Part shown: positions 33,185 through 44,225 of the stretch, piece after piece
Layout: each line of letters opens with the position of its first letter
Numbering within the stretch: the stretch's first letter is position 1
Assembly (NCBI GenBank): GCA_024138025.1
Contig: JAMXBD010002770.1
Location: 62,001-126,000 of the forward strand
DNA from: Combretum micranthum
Taxonomy: Eukaryota; Streptophyta; Magnoliopsida; Myrtales; Combretaceae
Direction: 5' to 3'
DNA length: 64,000 nucleotides
Translations under genes and position numbers: made by a program
Notes under the pieces: generated by a model
Told to the model about the DNA's origin: nothing
Databases searched by the model: none
Seen by the model: the letters and a program-made list of their open reading frames with translations, nothing else

Positions 33185-35186
33185 CCCCCTCATACCTTCA
33201 CTTCTTTCACACCACTTTCTCTAAAGTTACTATACCAAAATCTCTCTCAAATTCTCTCAGAGTTCTCTCCAAGAAGTCTTCCAAGAAGCTTCTTTAGTTT
33301 CTCTTTAGGTAAACTTTCTTCAAGAAAATTCTTCAAGCTTTCTTTATGTTCATCTACTTAGTATGAACTTAATGTGTGTTTTCTAAAACCATGAAGGTTA
33401 AGAAAGCAACAATAGGTTCATACTTTGTTTTTGTTCATCATCACAAATTCCTTTATGTTCCTCAAATTTCCTTTATGTCTATTACTATCTAATATACCTA
33501 TATAGCTATATATACTATTTAGAGCATATAAGCTCTTTGTCTTGCAATTTATTTATCTTTTCATGCAATTTATTTACTTTATTGCAATTTATTTATTTCA
33601 AGTTGTTTTAAGACTAGTCATTCTAGCCTTAGACTTGTCCTCATCAAGTCAAAACAATTCTTTTTCTTTTCCTTTTTCGGGACTAGTCTTTTCTTAGTCC
33701 CGGGGTACCTTGATGAAGCTAAGGTCCCAATACTTGATTTACTTTATTATTTACTTAAGCTTTCAAGTTATTATGTTTCTTTATATTTCTATAGTTTATG
33801 ATTCATATTCATGCATGAACATAATGTTTTTGTCTCAACAAAAATAAATGAGGAAGTACTTTCTTAAACTAAAGGTTCTTTCTTAAATAAATATAGAAAA
33901 TGGATTCCTTAAAAACCCATGAACATGCATGGGAATAATTTTATGAAAACTTATCTTTCATCAAGAAGTAGAAATTCTTTTGGAATCATTACAAGAATTA
34001 AAAATGTCATTTTACTACTTTTTGAATCCAAGTTTAGAAAATAAAACCACACTTTAGGAAATTAAAGCAATGACAAGAGATTAAATTTAGAAAAAGAATA
34101 TTCAACTCCAATAACTCAAGATCTTTCAAAACTAAAATGAATATTTCAATAGAATCTCAAGTTCCAAGTCTTTTAAAACCTTACTTTTTATAACTTGAGA
34201 CAACTTCATTTACTTCATCCATTTGTTATGAGTCATTACGTATATGTATACATCTTTCAAAAAGTGTACAAAGTACTTGAAATATTTATCTTTTCATTTG
34301 AGCTTTGCTTACAAGAAGGACAACAAGTTTTTGCAAATTCGTGGCATATCTGGTCGCTGTCTTTTCGGAACCCAAACAATTTAGTTTTATGAAAATAAGC
34401 TTAGAAATGCGTAGATCTTTTTGAGTAGGTAAAAAACGATATATTATACGCGAAATTCCGAGTTAAAATAAGCAAGTTATGGCCATTTTAAGTTGGAATT
34501 TCCTCTTATACGATTTTACCACGATTTTAAGAAAAGTTTATAATCTCCAAGAATAGAAGTTCATGAAATACTCATTTTGGGTATTCTTCTTGATTAGATA
34601 ATCTCGACGAGGATTGTTCGTATCCCGAAGATTACTACAATTAAGTGGAAATCCCGAACGACTCATCCATCTCAAGAAAGGTGTCACCATGGCTGAGTGA
34701 GTTTATTCCCCGTTATTTTTCATACTCTTGATTGTGCTTGTAAAATTAGTTACACTAGAATTTAAGCAAAATCAAAAGGAAGTGTATGATAATATGTTGA
34801 AAGAATACTAAGTATATCGAAACTCGATTTGTTTGTAATAAAGTTGTATGTGCATTAATATCTTAAAGTGTTTGAAATTGGTTGATCACTTGAAAGAAGT
34901 TAAATGTAACTACTAGACTTTAATTAAAGAAATTATTCATGCACTTCATATGTTGAGTCACATTACATTCACTACTATACAATTGGTGGGACAAGTGTAT
35001 AATTGTGGTGGTAGACATAACCGGTATATCATGTAAGTGGTGAGTAGGAGCCATTAAGAACTACTTAAATTAGTGGCTAGTAGGAGCCTGTAATAATTAC
35101 AAGTTTTTGATGGCGTATAGGAGCTGGTAAGATCTATAAAGTGTTTTTAAAAGTTATGGCTGTAATTGGCCTGAATACCCAACCCC

Positions 35187-35237
35187 GAATGAAGGGCGTA
35201 ATTCATTCAAACATATGATTCCCGGAAAGTCATATGT
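35187..35237 (+). other. Twin hairpin, LTR E copy
   Basis: Hairpin 1 is GAATGAA/TTCATTC (35187-35208), an A-T pair replacing a G-C pair of LTR A. Hairpin 2 is ACATATGATT/AGTCATATGT with loop CCCGGAA (35211-35237), ten pairs with one T.G. The acceptor-like site is 135 nt downstream. Confidence 0.85.
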
Positions 35238-35785
35238 CTTGTATGCTCACGTGGTTGTTGCATTTCATATGTTTGAATAATAAACTTGATTGATAATCTT
35301 CTTCGAGTATGAATTTTGGGATTTACTCACTAAGCCCATAAACTTACGCCCTTATAGGTATTTGTATTCTCAGGAACACCTATTTTTGTGCCCGAGGCCT
35401 CCCCGTACCCGTGTAAGTTTTATATATTGAAGCTTTTGGAGGAAATCTACTCGATGACTTAGATTAGAATTCCTTTGAAATCTTTAATGTAGTATTTTGG
35501 ATGTTTTAAAGATCATCACGATCCTTGGGAGTAGCGGAGGATGATGCCTCTAAGAAATCATGTAATAGACCTTTGGATATTAATGATATAATCATGTTTT
35601 ATTTATGGATTCTTGTATGTTCATTTTTACTTGCTTAAACTATGCTTCCCAAAAGCGTCTCCTATTACCGTGCTAGACGCCTTACATATAATACTAGGGC
35701 TTTCGCATGACATAGGAAGTCATTCCTAAGCCTTGATATATATGTGGTGGGCTGCTACGTTTAGGGTGCCTTTCGGGGCGTGATA

Positions 35786-36395
35786 ACTTTTCAACTAAAA
35801 CTACTTGTTTTGAGGTTAAGTATCACCAAACCCCGAATGGAGGGTGTAAATCCATTCAACATATAGTTCCCGGAAAACTATATGCTTATTTGCTCATGTG
35901 TATGTTGCATTACATTTGATTACTTAATTAACTTGTTTGAAACTCTGATTGCAAGAAGTTATTTATGGAAATAATTCTCACTAAGCCTATTAGCTTATAC
36001 CCCAATAGATATCTTTTGCAGTTTCCTTACTTATGGTTAAGGGCACAAAGACCCTGCGGGCAGGTAATTTCTTTTAGATAAAAGAATTCTAAGTTGAAGT
36101 TTAGTATTAGAGACAAAGTACAAATATTCTTGTAATAGATTAGAAATCACGGGAAGTATCCCTAAATTTGTAAGGACCATTGTTATAAGTGAATGTTTAT
36201 TATGAATCCTCTTTTCTTAATGTGTTATTTATACCTTCTTAAGCTTCATAATTCCATGTATGGTCCTCTACAGTTGTGAAAGTATGTATTACACTTAATA
36301 TAAAAGCTTTTGGGAATGGATAAGGTAGTCATACTTAAGCTTTAATGTTGAGTGTAGCGGACTGTCACGTTTAGGGTACCCGTTGGGGCGTGACA
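35786..36395 (+). mobile_element. 5' LTR of element D, second segment
   Basis: Resumes with the right ACTTT copy and matches the corresponding part of LTR A. Holds a twin hairpin and an acceptor-like TTTTGCAG (36021), and ends GTTGGGGCGTGACA at 36395. Confidence 0.93.
35835..35884 (+). other. Twin hairpin, element D copy
   Basis: Hairpin 1 is GAATGGA/TCCATTC (35835-35857). Hairpin 2 is CATATAGTT/AACTATATG with loop CCCGGAA (35860-35884). The acceptor-like site is 136 nt downstream. Confidence 0.85.
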
Positions 36396-36403
36396 GTTTA
36401 AGT

Positions 36404-36415
36404 TGGTATCAGAGC
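36404..36415 (+). other. Primer-binding site of element D
   Basis: TGGTATCAGAGC, complementary to initiator Met tRNA, 8 nt after the 5' LTR. The first 30 nt of the leader (36396-36425) are identical to those of the full-length Tekay. Confidence 0.96.
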
Positions 36416-36545
36416 ATGGTTAAGAACCTAGGAATCATAAGTATAGAATTGGACTTAAGAAGAATTGACTCAGAATAGAAGTAAGAAAGACTTAGATGAA
36501 ATAGAATGGGTAGAATAAGTTTTCTAATATCTCTCTTTTACATAG

Positions 36546-37554
36546 ATCATCATAGATGAGGCCAGTCTTCAAGCCAAGAACTTCCGGAAAGGACCTTTCG
36601 AAACACCAGAAGATTATCGATTGAGACTTAGAGTTCTATGTGAGGAGTTTGCCCTAGCAGGACAACCTAAGACCATTCGGGAAATGTTCCAAATATGGAA
36701 GAAGGGAATGATGCAAACTGAATGGAGGGAAGTGTACAGACTATTCATAACTGCCCTATAGGAAAGAAATGACCGAGTTGGAAATGATATACGCCGTAGA
36801 ACGTATCGCTGCCATTGCTGAAGATAGACTTGTGTTGAAGGAAGCCACATTGGTCCTTAGAGAAAACGGAGGACGAACTTCACCAGATTTCCAAACATGG
36901 ATGAAAATCGGGCCCATGTTCGTTTACGCCCATGATAACTTGATGGATCATCTCGAATGGATGAAGGCTGACATCAATGACATCTTCTACTGGTATGGAG
37001 TGTACCAGGAAGTGCTACGACCCCCAACCCAAGTACCCACCGAGCCGCCTGCCTTTATGGGAATCTAAATGGGAGGAACGAGGCCTACATCTGCGAGAGG
37101 ATGGATCAGTGATAAGAGATGAACCAATGCAAGAGGTGAGTGATAGTTCAGATGATGAACCCGATGAGGACCCAGAGGAGAGTCAAGAAGAAAGACCGGC
37201 GCAAGAGGTAAGGATCAAGCCATTGTAGGAGTCGAGGAACCTTGGATTGGTGATGAGTTAAGAATCATCCGGTATCTAGAAGGACGACAGACTCGGGGAG
37301 GACAAGGAACAGACTTCACAATGGATACGGAAAATGCCCCAACCAACGAAAACAACAGTATGGAGACTGAAGGAACAATCACTTGGAAGACCACTGATGA
37401 GATAGCACCGGTGATGACGGGGGAGGAACTGATCGACTATCACGAGAGAGCATTAGAGAGAGAACGGAAGAGAAGGAAACGCTTCGACCAAATCATGAGG
37501 AGCTTGAACCCAGGATCATCCAGTAGCAATCCGGGAGATGCACCCGAAGAATGA
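36546..37554 (+). pseudogene. ORF0: uncharacterised reading frame upstream of gag in element D
   Basis: I do not recognise this protein. It spans about 335 codons in pieces: 36546-36761 (no ATG, ends TAG), 36769-37068, a part overlapping 36977-37228, and one open from 37225 to the TGA at 37554. The pieces follow one another with single-base shifts, which suggests one former ORF. The N-terminal part is charged and probably helical (FRKGPFETPEDYRLRLR, FQIWKKGMMQTEWREVYRLF). The middle carries aromatics (DIFYWYGVYQEV). Then come an acidic stretch (SDSSDDEPDEDPEESQEE) and a basic C-terminal helix (ERERKRRKRF). No zinc knuckle, protease or RT motif is seen. It sits between primer site and a Tekay-like gag start; the full-length Tekay in this window has no counterpart. 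It could be a lineage-specific accessory protein or a captured host fragment. Confidence 0.6.
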
Positions 37555-37872
37555 AGAAAGAAGGGAAGGAAGACGAAGCATTTCCCTGGAAGTCCAGCTT
37601 AGATTTTGTAACCATAGACTAGATCCACGATCTCAGTCTATCTTTTAGTTTTCGAAACAATGTTTGCTATTTTCTATGTATTTTCCTTTTTGTGATTTGT
37701 CTTATTTCTAATTTCATGTATGAACTTTATTTCTATGATGATGCTTTAAGTTTGATTTCAGAAATTGTCTTGATTTAAATTTTATTAGCTTTTATGCATA
37801 TTAAAGTTTCCGTTATACCCACCAATTTCTGGCAAAAATTTAATTAAGTTATCCAAACTTCATAAAATCTAA
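37555..37872 (+). other. AT-rich spacer between ORF0 and gag of element D
   Basis: No ORF, repeat or promoter motif stands out. The last part resembles the Tekay leader just upstream of gag. Confidence 0.5.
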
Positions 37873-37985
37873 CTTAGAAAAATTTACAACAGCCGAAATA
37901 GAAATAGACGAAGAGAGGAACAAAGCACCTCTAATCAAACGGACGTTGAAGGGGATCAACTTGCTGTTCAAAGAGCTACTGCACC
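37873..37985 (+). pseudogene. Start of gag of element D (cut by Athila)
   Basis: Open frame without ATG after a TAA at 37870. It encodes NSRNRNRRREEQSTSNQ, aligning with NSRGRRRRRQEESASNQ upstream of the first ATG of the Tekay gag. The frame is cut at 37985 where the Athila 3' LTR begins. This shows that element D carried at least the start of gag, and that ORF0 lies before gag and is not itself gag. Confidence 0.75.
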
Positions 37986-39721
37986 TGATCTGAATGGGAT
38001 GTGTATATAAATAATTTTAGATACTACCAGCAAGTGTACTGGGTCTTCATCAAGTAATACAGAATGAGTAGAGTATCGTTCCCATAGAGACTAAATTAAC
38101 TACTAGATTGGTATTAGCTTATACTAATATTTAGGTAATCAAAGTTGATTAATTACTAACTTATTCTATCTATATGAATGCAAATGAGAATGTGAGAAGG
38201 ATATATATGATGAATGTGGGAAGGAAAAGAATCCATCCTAATCTTTACTAATCCATACTAAATTTGTATTATATGAACAATTAGGATTATGGATATTTGT
38301 AAGAAATTGTAAAGACCAAAACAAAGTTTTAGTTAACCATAAAATAATCCACTAGCTTTCGCTATACAAATTATTAATGGAATCTAATTTATAATCATAA
38401 ATCTTCTAATTCTATGATTATCTAATATCCTAAATTAACTTCTCCTAATTCCTTAGTGAGAAATTAGAATAAAATATTGCATGAAGTAATGGAGCAATTT
38501 CTAAATTAAAATCAACTTGATTGTTTCCACAAATGTTTTTAATTTCAATTCATGAATTCCTATTGAACCCTAATTCTTTTTCCAATCATCAGAATTCTTA
38601 TCAATTCAATTTTAGTCAGAAAAAAATAGATAACTAGGATTCAATACAAATATTCCATAATTTAACAATCCTATAATATAAATTCAATAATCATTTCAGC
38701 AAAATTAGGACTTCATCACTTCGCACAAAGAAATGTTTAGCTACTCATGGATGATGATTCAAAAATCAAATAAGAATATGTAATTGATAGCATTATAAAC
38801 AAATAATTCAGATAAATGAATTGCATAAGAAAGAGAATAAATATCACCAATTCAAGTATCACAATCTTCAATTATAATTCTTGAAAGCTCACAAATCTCT
38901 ATGAAATGCTAGACTATTTCTATACTCAAGTGTACTACTTTGCTTTTGCTTGTTGATGAATGTTGGAGGGGGGAGAACCCCTATTTATAGGAAAAATTTC
39001 GTGCAAGACTTTAAATAAAATTTGTTGTTTCACTTCGTACGCCAGTAGTTATGGATCCTACGCCGGCGGCGTATCATCAATTTCTTCTTTGTGCAGGCAG
39101 TGTACTGGCAGCTTTCAACTTCAGTTACACAGGTAGGCTGCTTCTACGCCGATGGCTTAGATGTAGATCTAGTCGGCATATGTGATGAGAAATGAAAGGT
39201 TGTGCCTATTTACAATGAAAGCTGCCCTAAAGCCGACGGCTTTGACACCGGCCTAGATACTCCAACAGATTTGTCTCTTCAATTTCCTCCAAGCATGTGT
39301 TGTCATCATGTCGCTTCAGATCTGTGTCCAACGCTGCCTCAACGCCGAAGGCTTAGTTGCCAGCTTAGATTATAACTCCTTAAAAGCTGATGACTTTTCA
39401 ACTCTGAGCTGCCGGCCTTTAATGTACGCTGGCCTGTTCAACTTCTACGCCGGCAGCTTTGAGGTGGCATAGAGTTAGTTGAGTTAAAGGCTGGCAAAGC
39501 TGGCAGTGCTGGCAACGGCCTTTAGTGTAAGCCGTTTGAACGCCGGCAGCTTTGAATGTTGAAATGCCGGCGTATTCTTCAATTTTTCCAATTTCCACTT
39601 GAAAGTTTCTTGTTTTGATTTCTTAGTCCAAATTAGTCCTGAAACATGAATTTTAATCAAAACAAATATCCATTCTAGCTCTTATGAACATCAACAAATC
39701 GTATAAAATATGATCTTATCA
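37986..39721 (-). repeat. Athila 3' LTR (1736 bp)
   Basis: Sense-strand TGATAAGATC to TTCAGATCA. Aligns with 58582-59816 over the shared part, with substitutions and indels. Includes a GC-rich CCGGCG-motif block (about 39040-39590). No ORF of note. Confidence 0.94.
39040..39590. repeat. GC-rich CCGGCG-motif block in the Athila LTR
   Basis: Repeated words such as ACGCCGGCAGCTTTGA, GCTGGCAG and AACGCCG in an AT-rich LTR. Copies occur in the other LTR (59640-59800) and in the internal spacer (43270-43420, 52860-53080). Confidence 0.75.
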
Positions 39722-39735
39722 ATTCCCCCACACTT
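39722..39735 (-). other. Polypurine tract of the Athila element
   Basis: Sense strand AAGTGTGGGGGAAT directly before TGATAAGATC of the 3' LTR. Confidence 0.9.
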
Positions 39736-41259
39736 GAACTTTTGCTTGTTCTCAAGCAAAATAATGAAGAACAAAATGAAATCTCTTATAGATAGTACAA
39801 CTTTTCCCAATTTAATCACAATTTCTTTAACTTGTTTTTCTTGTATCTATTGCTCTAACTATACCAATTTATTGTAATTAGAGTACTATAATTAAAATTT
39901 AGAAGTTAATCCAAACAAAACAAGTTTTAATCTCAACTTTTAACAAAAGAACATTCTATTCAAAAGCAAATACTCAATCTACTAAGGAAAAAATACTCAT
40001 TTAGACTTCATTGGACTTTTAGCTTTTATATATATATATTCTAAGTAACACTAAATGAAAGCATGTGGTATCTACTTTTTCCTTAGAATTTCTCCTTCTT
40101 TATTATAAGTCTCTTTTATTTGAATATTTGCATTCATTTTTCTTTTTCTTTTTCAAGCATTTATTTTCTTTTTGGGAGGTTTTTGCCTCCATCTTTTTGC
40201 TTTTCAAAGCTCATGAATTGAACTTTTGACTTTCTTCCCTTCTCGTTATAGTGAGTTCATTGAGTCGGCACATCCCAGGCTATCACCTAAGTGACCAGGT
40301 TTCAAAATCCCTAAGAACTCTTCCTCACTTTAACATTCAAGTTAGATAATAGAACTCAAAAAAATTTCAAGTCAGAGGAGTAGTGGCTATGCTTGTTTCT
40401 TTCTTTTGAATGCAATAACAATATCAAAGACTGATTTTTATGAAGGATCACTAAGTTTAAAAGTTTATTCTACCTCTTTCACTAAGTGCTATAATTTAAA
40501 GAATATACACAAACTAATATTTCCTAGAAGTAAACCTGTTTATTTTTCACAAAAGGACTCGACCAGCTCTTAAATTTCCAATTCCAAAGTTAAAAATAAA
40601 GTAATTTGTTTCTTAAGGATTTTATATCTAAATTTTAACTTATAAACCAATCACAACAGCAGGTGAGTAGATACTTTTAAAGTTAATTTCATTGCTTTCA
40701 GTTTTTGCTTTATACTATCTCCAATTTCAAGAGATTTTTGAAAAAATTTTGGCAGAATTTCCTCATATTTGCTTTCAAACAAAAATACAAGATGGGTATA
40801 ATACAATTGACAACAGATCATAATCACAACTTCAGCACTTCATTCAATTTATCCTTCCCCACACTTCAACTAACAGTGTCCTCACTGTTTTGCAACAAAT
40901 TAAATCATAGGAAAGGAATAAGAAAAAGAATTTGATACTTCCTGAATTCAGTTGTTTCACAGTCATAAATTTGCATTGCAAGAGAATTTTTGCTTTGCTG
41001 GCTTTCCTGTAATCACTAAAAGAAAACAAAAACAAAAATAAAAGCAAAAAAAAATAAAAGCAGAAATAAAGGAGTCCACCCACATGAACTTGGGTGCTCA
41101 ATATATATACAGGCCAAGATAAAAAATAAAAAACAGTAAAGATCAAATGAGAGATTGAAGGGTTTCTAGTCTCTGGCCCTGGACTGGTCTGCTACTATCC
41201 TAAGAGTATGTCTCTGAGTATCTCCTGGGCTGGCTGTGTGTGTATGCTCCGAACTGAGT
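39736..41259 (-). other. Athila 3' non-coding region
   Basis: 1.5 kb of AT-rich sequence between the env-like ORF and the polypurine tract. The short frames at 40705 and 40844 are low complexity. Nothing else seen. Confidence 0.7.
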
Positions 41260-42486
41260 CTATATGTGTTGATGTGACTCAGAGGAGGTCTCGTATGTCA
41301 TCCCAGTCCCTGTCTCTGGGCTCAAGTAGTAGATGGCCATCTTTAATGCCTTAAAGATAGACTTTCTAAATTTCTTGTTTTTCTTCCTTTCTTTCTCCTG
41401 TCTATCCCTAAGGTCCTGGTTTTGCTTCTTCAGCTCCTCAACATCCAGCCTAAGCTGGTCCATACCATATGTGGAAGAAGTGCCTGCAGCAGGAGGAGGA
41501 GCAGATGTGGATGGAATCTCAAATGGAGCATCTCCAGGAAAGATATCCTGGAACTCGATCTCCTCCAGTACCGGTGGTTGAGCTCCTCTGAGGTTTTTCA
41601 GCAATCCCCAGCCTTGAAATGGTGCAGATGAGATCTTCCTACACTCAAATATCTCATCATCCTGTGGAGGCTAAAAAATATCCATCCCCTTCAGTAATCT
41701 GATGATGTAGCCACCACAACACAGGACTCGAGTCCTGGTATCATTTGCCTGCCTATAGATGAAATTAGCTATCTCCACCCCAAGATCAATCCTATAGCCT
41801 CTAATAAGGCTAAACAAATAAAACATGTCAAAACCAGTCATCTTGCTGTGACTAGTCTTCTTGCAACTCAGGGTGTGTGCAAGAATATGGTGGAGTAGCT
41901 TGTGCTCAACAGCACGAAAAGATGTGGCCAATGACTTGGAGGGGACGAAACGCTCATTTGCTTTATCAGGAGCAACCAGCTGAAACCAATAAGCCTCCTA
42001 GGTCATGTGATCATCCTTCTCAGTCCAACTATTAGGCAGATTCTTATTATCCTCTTCTTCATCATATAATCCTAGTATCTTGCCCATTTGCTTTAACTTG
42101 ACCCCCCTGATCTCTCCATATGCCTGGAACTGAAAAGTGGACTCAGCTTGGTCTGGGATATTCTTCAAAGTAGACAAGAACTCAATAGTCAAGTTCTTGT
42201 ATGCAGGCTCCCTGATATCAAATAATCGGATCCAAGCTTGATCTTGGATCATCTCTCTGATCTTATTAATAATCCCAAACTCATCCAGTAGGCACCAATC
42301 TAAATATTGAGTATTTAGGAAGTGCATCTTCACTAGCCTCCTTTTCCGATTTTTAGCGTATTGCTGACTAGACAGCATATTTCTGGTTTGAGAACCAGAT
42401 GTAGAGGTGTCTGTAGTCTTTTGTCGCTTTTGCCTATGAGCCATTCCTACAAATAATTTGAACTTAATTAGAAACAAGGAATGCAC
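41260..42486 (-). pseudogene. Athila env-like third ORF, with two in-frame TAG codons
   Basis: A single frame of about 408 codons interrupted only by TAG near 41998 and near 41669. The ATG at 42444 (MAHRQKRQK) is the likely start; the frame upstream opens with GTG. The N-terminal third has NLTIEFLSTLK and GKILGLYDEEED, typical of the 'Athila ORF1' family found downstream of pol in this lineage. The middle has EHKLLHHILAHTL, and the C-terminal part a Lys/Glu/Gln-rich coiled coil (LRLDVEELKKQNQDLRDRQ) after a Pro/Ser linker. No signal peptide, membrane span or cleavage site was seen, so an envelope role is not supported by this sequence. Confidence 0.8.
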
Positions 42487-43424
42487 AATTTTAATGACTA
42501 CAATCCTAATTTATGCCTAAAACATGATTTTAAACAATTTGGAGATCATAGGCATATAATAAGTTATTGATCATGGAATTGAATGGAGCATTTACACTTG
42601 CAAAACAAAATGAAAGCTGGCAGCTTAGATTGGCCAGCTTAGAATTGAACGTTGGAATTTCAAAATTTTCAAACAAAATTTTTCATTAAAAGTCCCAAAA
42701 ACACTTTTATACCGAATTTTTCATCAAATGTTTCATAAATTTGAAATTCCAAGTTCAATTTGAGCAAAATTGAGCACAATTCATCAATTGGAACTACTAA
42801 CTAATATAAAAGTTCATGTTAAGCATCAAATTGCAGTTCAATCATCAAAGCCCCAATTTTCGAAATTTCAACTTCCTACAAGCTTAAGAACCCTAATTGT
42901 TCATTTGAACACATTTCATGGATCAACATAGCACAAATTGGAATAACAATGTATGGAGCCGAAATCCACTTTCAACAGACTGTCAAAATCATCCAAGTAA
43001 TCAAATCAATCAACAGCCGAAATCAATATCAATGTCAGCAATCCATACCCAAATCGACAGAATATATATATATATATATATAATGCAATGTAATGAATTT
43101 GAAGTCGAGAACTAAGAGCAAAGATCAGTGTAACTTACTTGGGAAGTTGGATGAAACGCAGTGGATGAGGGGAATGGGCAATGGATTCGTCGAGTAAGAG
43201 TAAGAGAGAGTGAGTATGAGAGGAATGAGAAAGAGAGAGAGAGAGATCGAACCTGTTAAATGCAGAATTGTAGAACGTACACCGGCATTTCTGTCGTGTA
43301 CGCCGGCGGCTTACCTGCCGGTGTAAGTAAAATAAATTCATGTCGAGAGCAAATGGCTAGCAGCTTACCCATTTACACTGCCGGCTTACATGTATACGTA
43401 GGCTTAAAGCTGGCGGCTTATAAT
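42487..43424 (-). other. Athila spacer, 3' half
   Basis: Non-coding, AT-rich. Holds a TA run (about 43063-43082), a GA run (about 43230-43246) and the start of a GC-rich CCGGCG block. It ends with ATAAT, the duplication of the nested insertion. Confidence 0.7.
43420..43424. repeat. Target-site duplication of the compound LTR insertion, left copy (ATAAT)
   Basis: ATAAT before TGTCACGCCCC; repeated at 52800-52804 after GGGCTTACA. Removing 43425-52804 restores one continuous GC-rich Athila spacer. Confidence 0.92.
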
Positions 43425-43978
43425 TGTCACGCCCCAAAGTGTGCCCTACACGTGATAGTCCGCCACACTCAACATTTAAACTCAAGTAAGACAACCTGAG
43501 TCTTTCCATGAGTTTGAACATCGGGTGTAAGGCTCACTTTCAACATACATAGACCATACTTTGCTTCGTAGTAGCTTAAGGAGACATACATAGCAGCAAG
43601 AATGTAAATCATGACCGTCTTATAGAGAATTAGTCTATTACATGAACTAAGGGGCATACCCCCGATAACAATGCTAAGAATTCTCAAGCTCACAAATTTC
43701 CTTGTATTATCCTTCGGACGCCGGTTCTGGGAAACAGGATTAGAAGTCCATTTCTACTTTTAGGTCTCGGCCTAAGCTCCTCAACCTCTAAGAGCTATAC
43801 CTGATGCCCACGGGTCCTCGGAGATAGCCAAAGGTATTCATACTGCAATAGGAAACTAGTGGGGTATAAGCTACACTAGCTTAGTGAGTGAAAACTTCCG
43901 AATCACAATTAATACAAAACATTCAAGCAAGTAATTAATCAACCAAGTGGAATGCAACAAACGAGTGAGTTCAACAAA

Positions 43979-44026
43979 CATATGACCAGCCGGAAATCAT
44001 ATGTGGATGGACTTGCACCCTCCATC
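43979..44026 (-). other. Twin hairpin, LTR H copy
   Basis: Sense-strand hairpin 1 GATGGA/TCCATC (44006-44026). Hairpin 2 is CATATGATT/GGTCATATG with loop TCCGGCT (43979-44003) and two T.G pairs. The acceptor-like site is 135 nt downstream. Confidence 0.82.
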
Positions 44027-44089
44027 TCGGGTTAGCAGATTTACGAATCCTGCGGTATGACGCCGTTTAAGCTCACGGTCAACTGAACA

Positions 44090-44225
44090 ACAATTTGTTT
44101 TATGGATCATGATTAACCAACATATATTTTTTTTATGGATATATTTGTTTTATGGATCACGATTAACCAACATATATTTGTTTTATGGATCACGATTAAC
44201 CAACATATATTCGTTTTACGGATCA
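44090..44225 (-). repeat. Tandem GATCCATAAA units in LTR H
   Basis: Four copies of a unit containing ATGGATCACGATTAACC (plus strand). Same loop as LTR B, but in most units the stem has lost one pair (for example TCGT against ACAA); the terminal unit keeps TTCGT/ACGAA. Confidence 0.65.

Larger units (their letters stand above)
32496..35785 (+). mobile_element. Solo LTR E, main segment
   Basis: Resumes with GTTTA (right duplication of Tekay) and ends GGGGCGTGATA, a decayed form of GTGACA. Total about 3.33 kb. Flanked by ACTTT duplications inside the D LTR. Contains a 24-C tract (33089-33112), TATAAATA (33177-33184), donor-like AG/GTAAA (33309), the conserved motif (34449-34500), a twin hairpin (35187-35237) and an acceptor-like TCTCAG (35373). 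No gene supported. Confidence 0.92.

Noticed and set aside
41260..42486. True retroviral envelope gene
   Set aside because: No signal peptide, membrane span or cleavage site visible; kept as env-like by position only.
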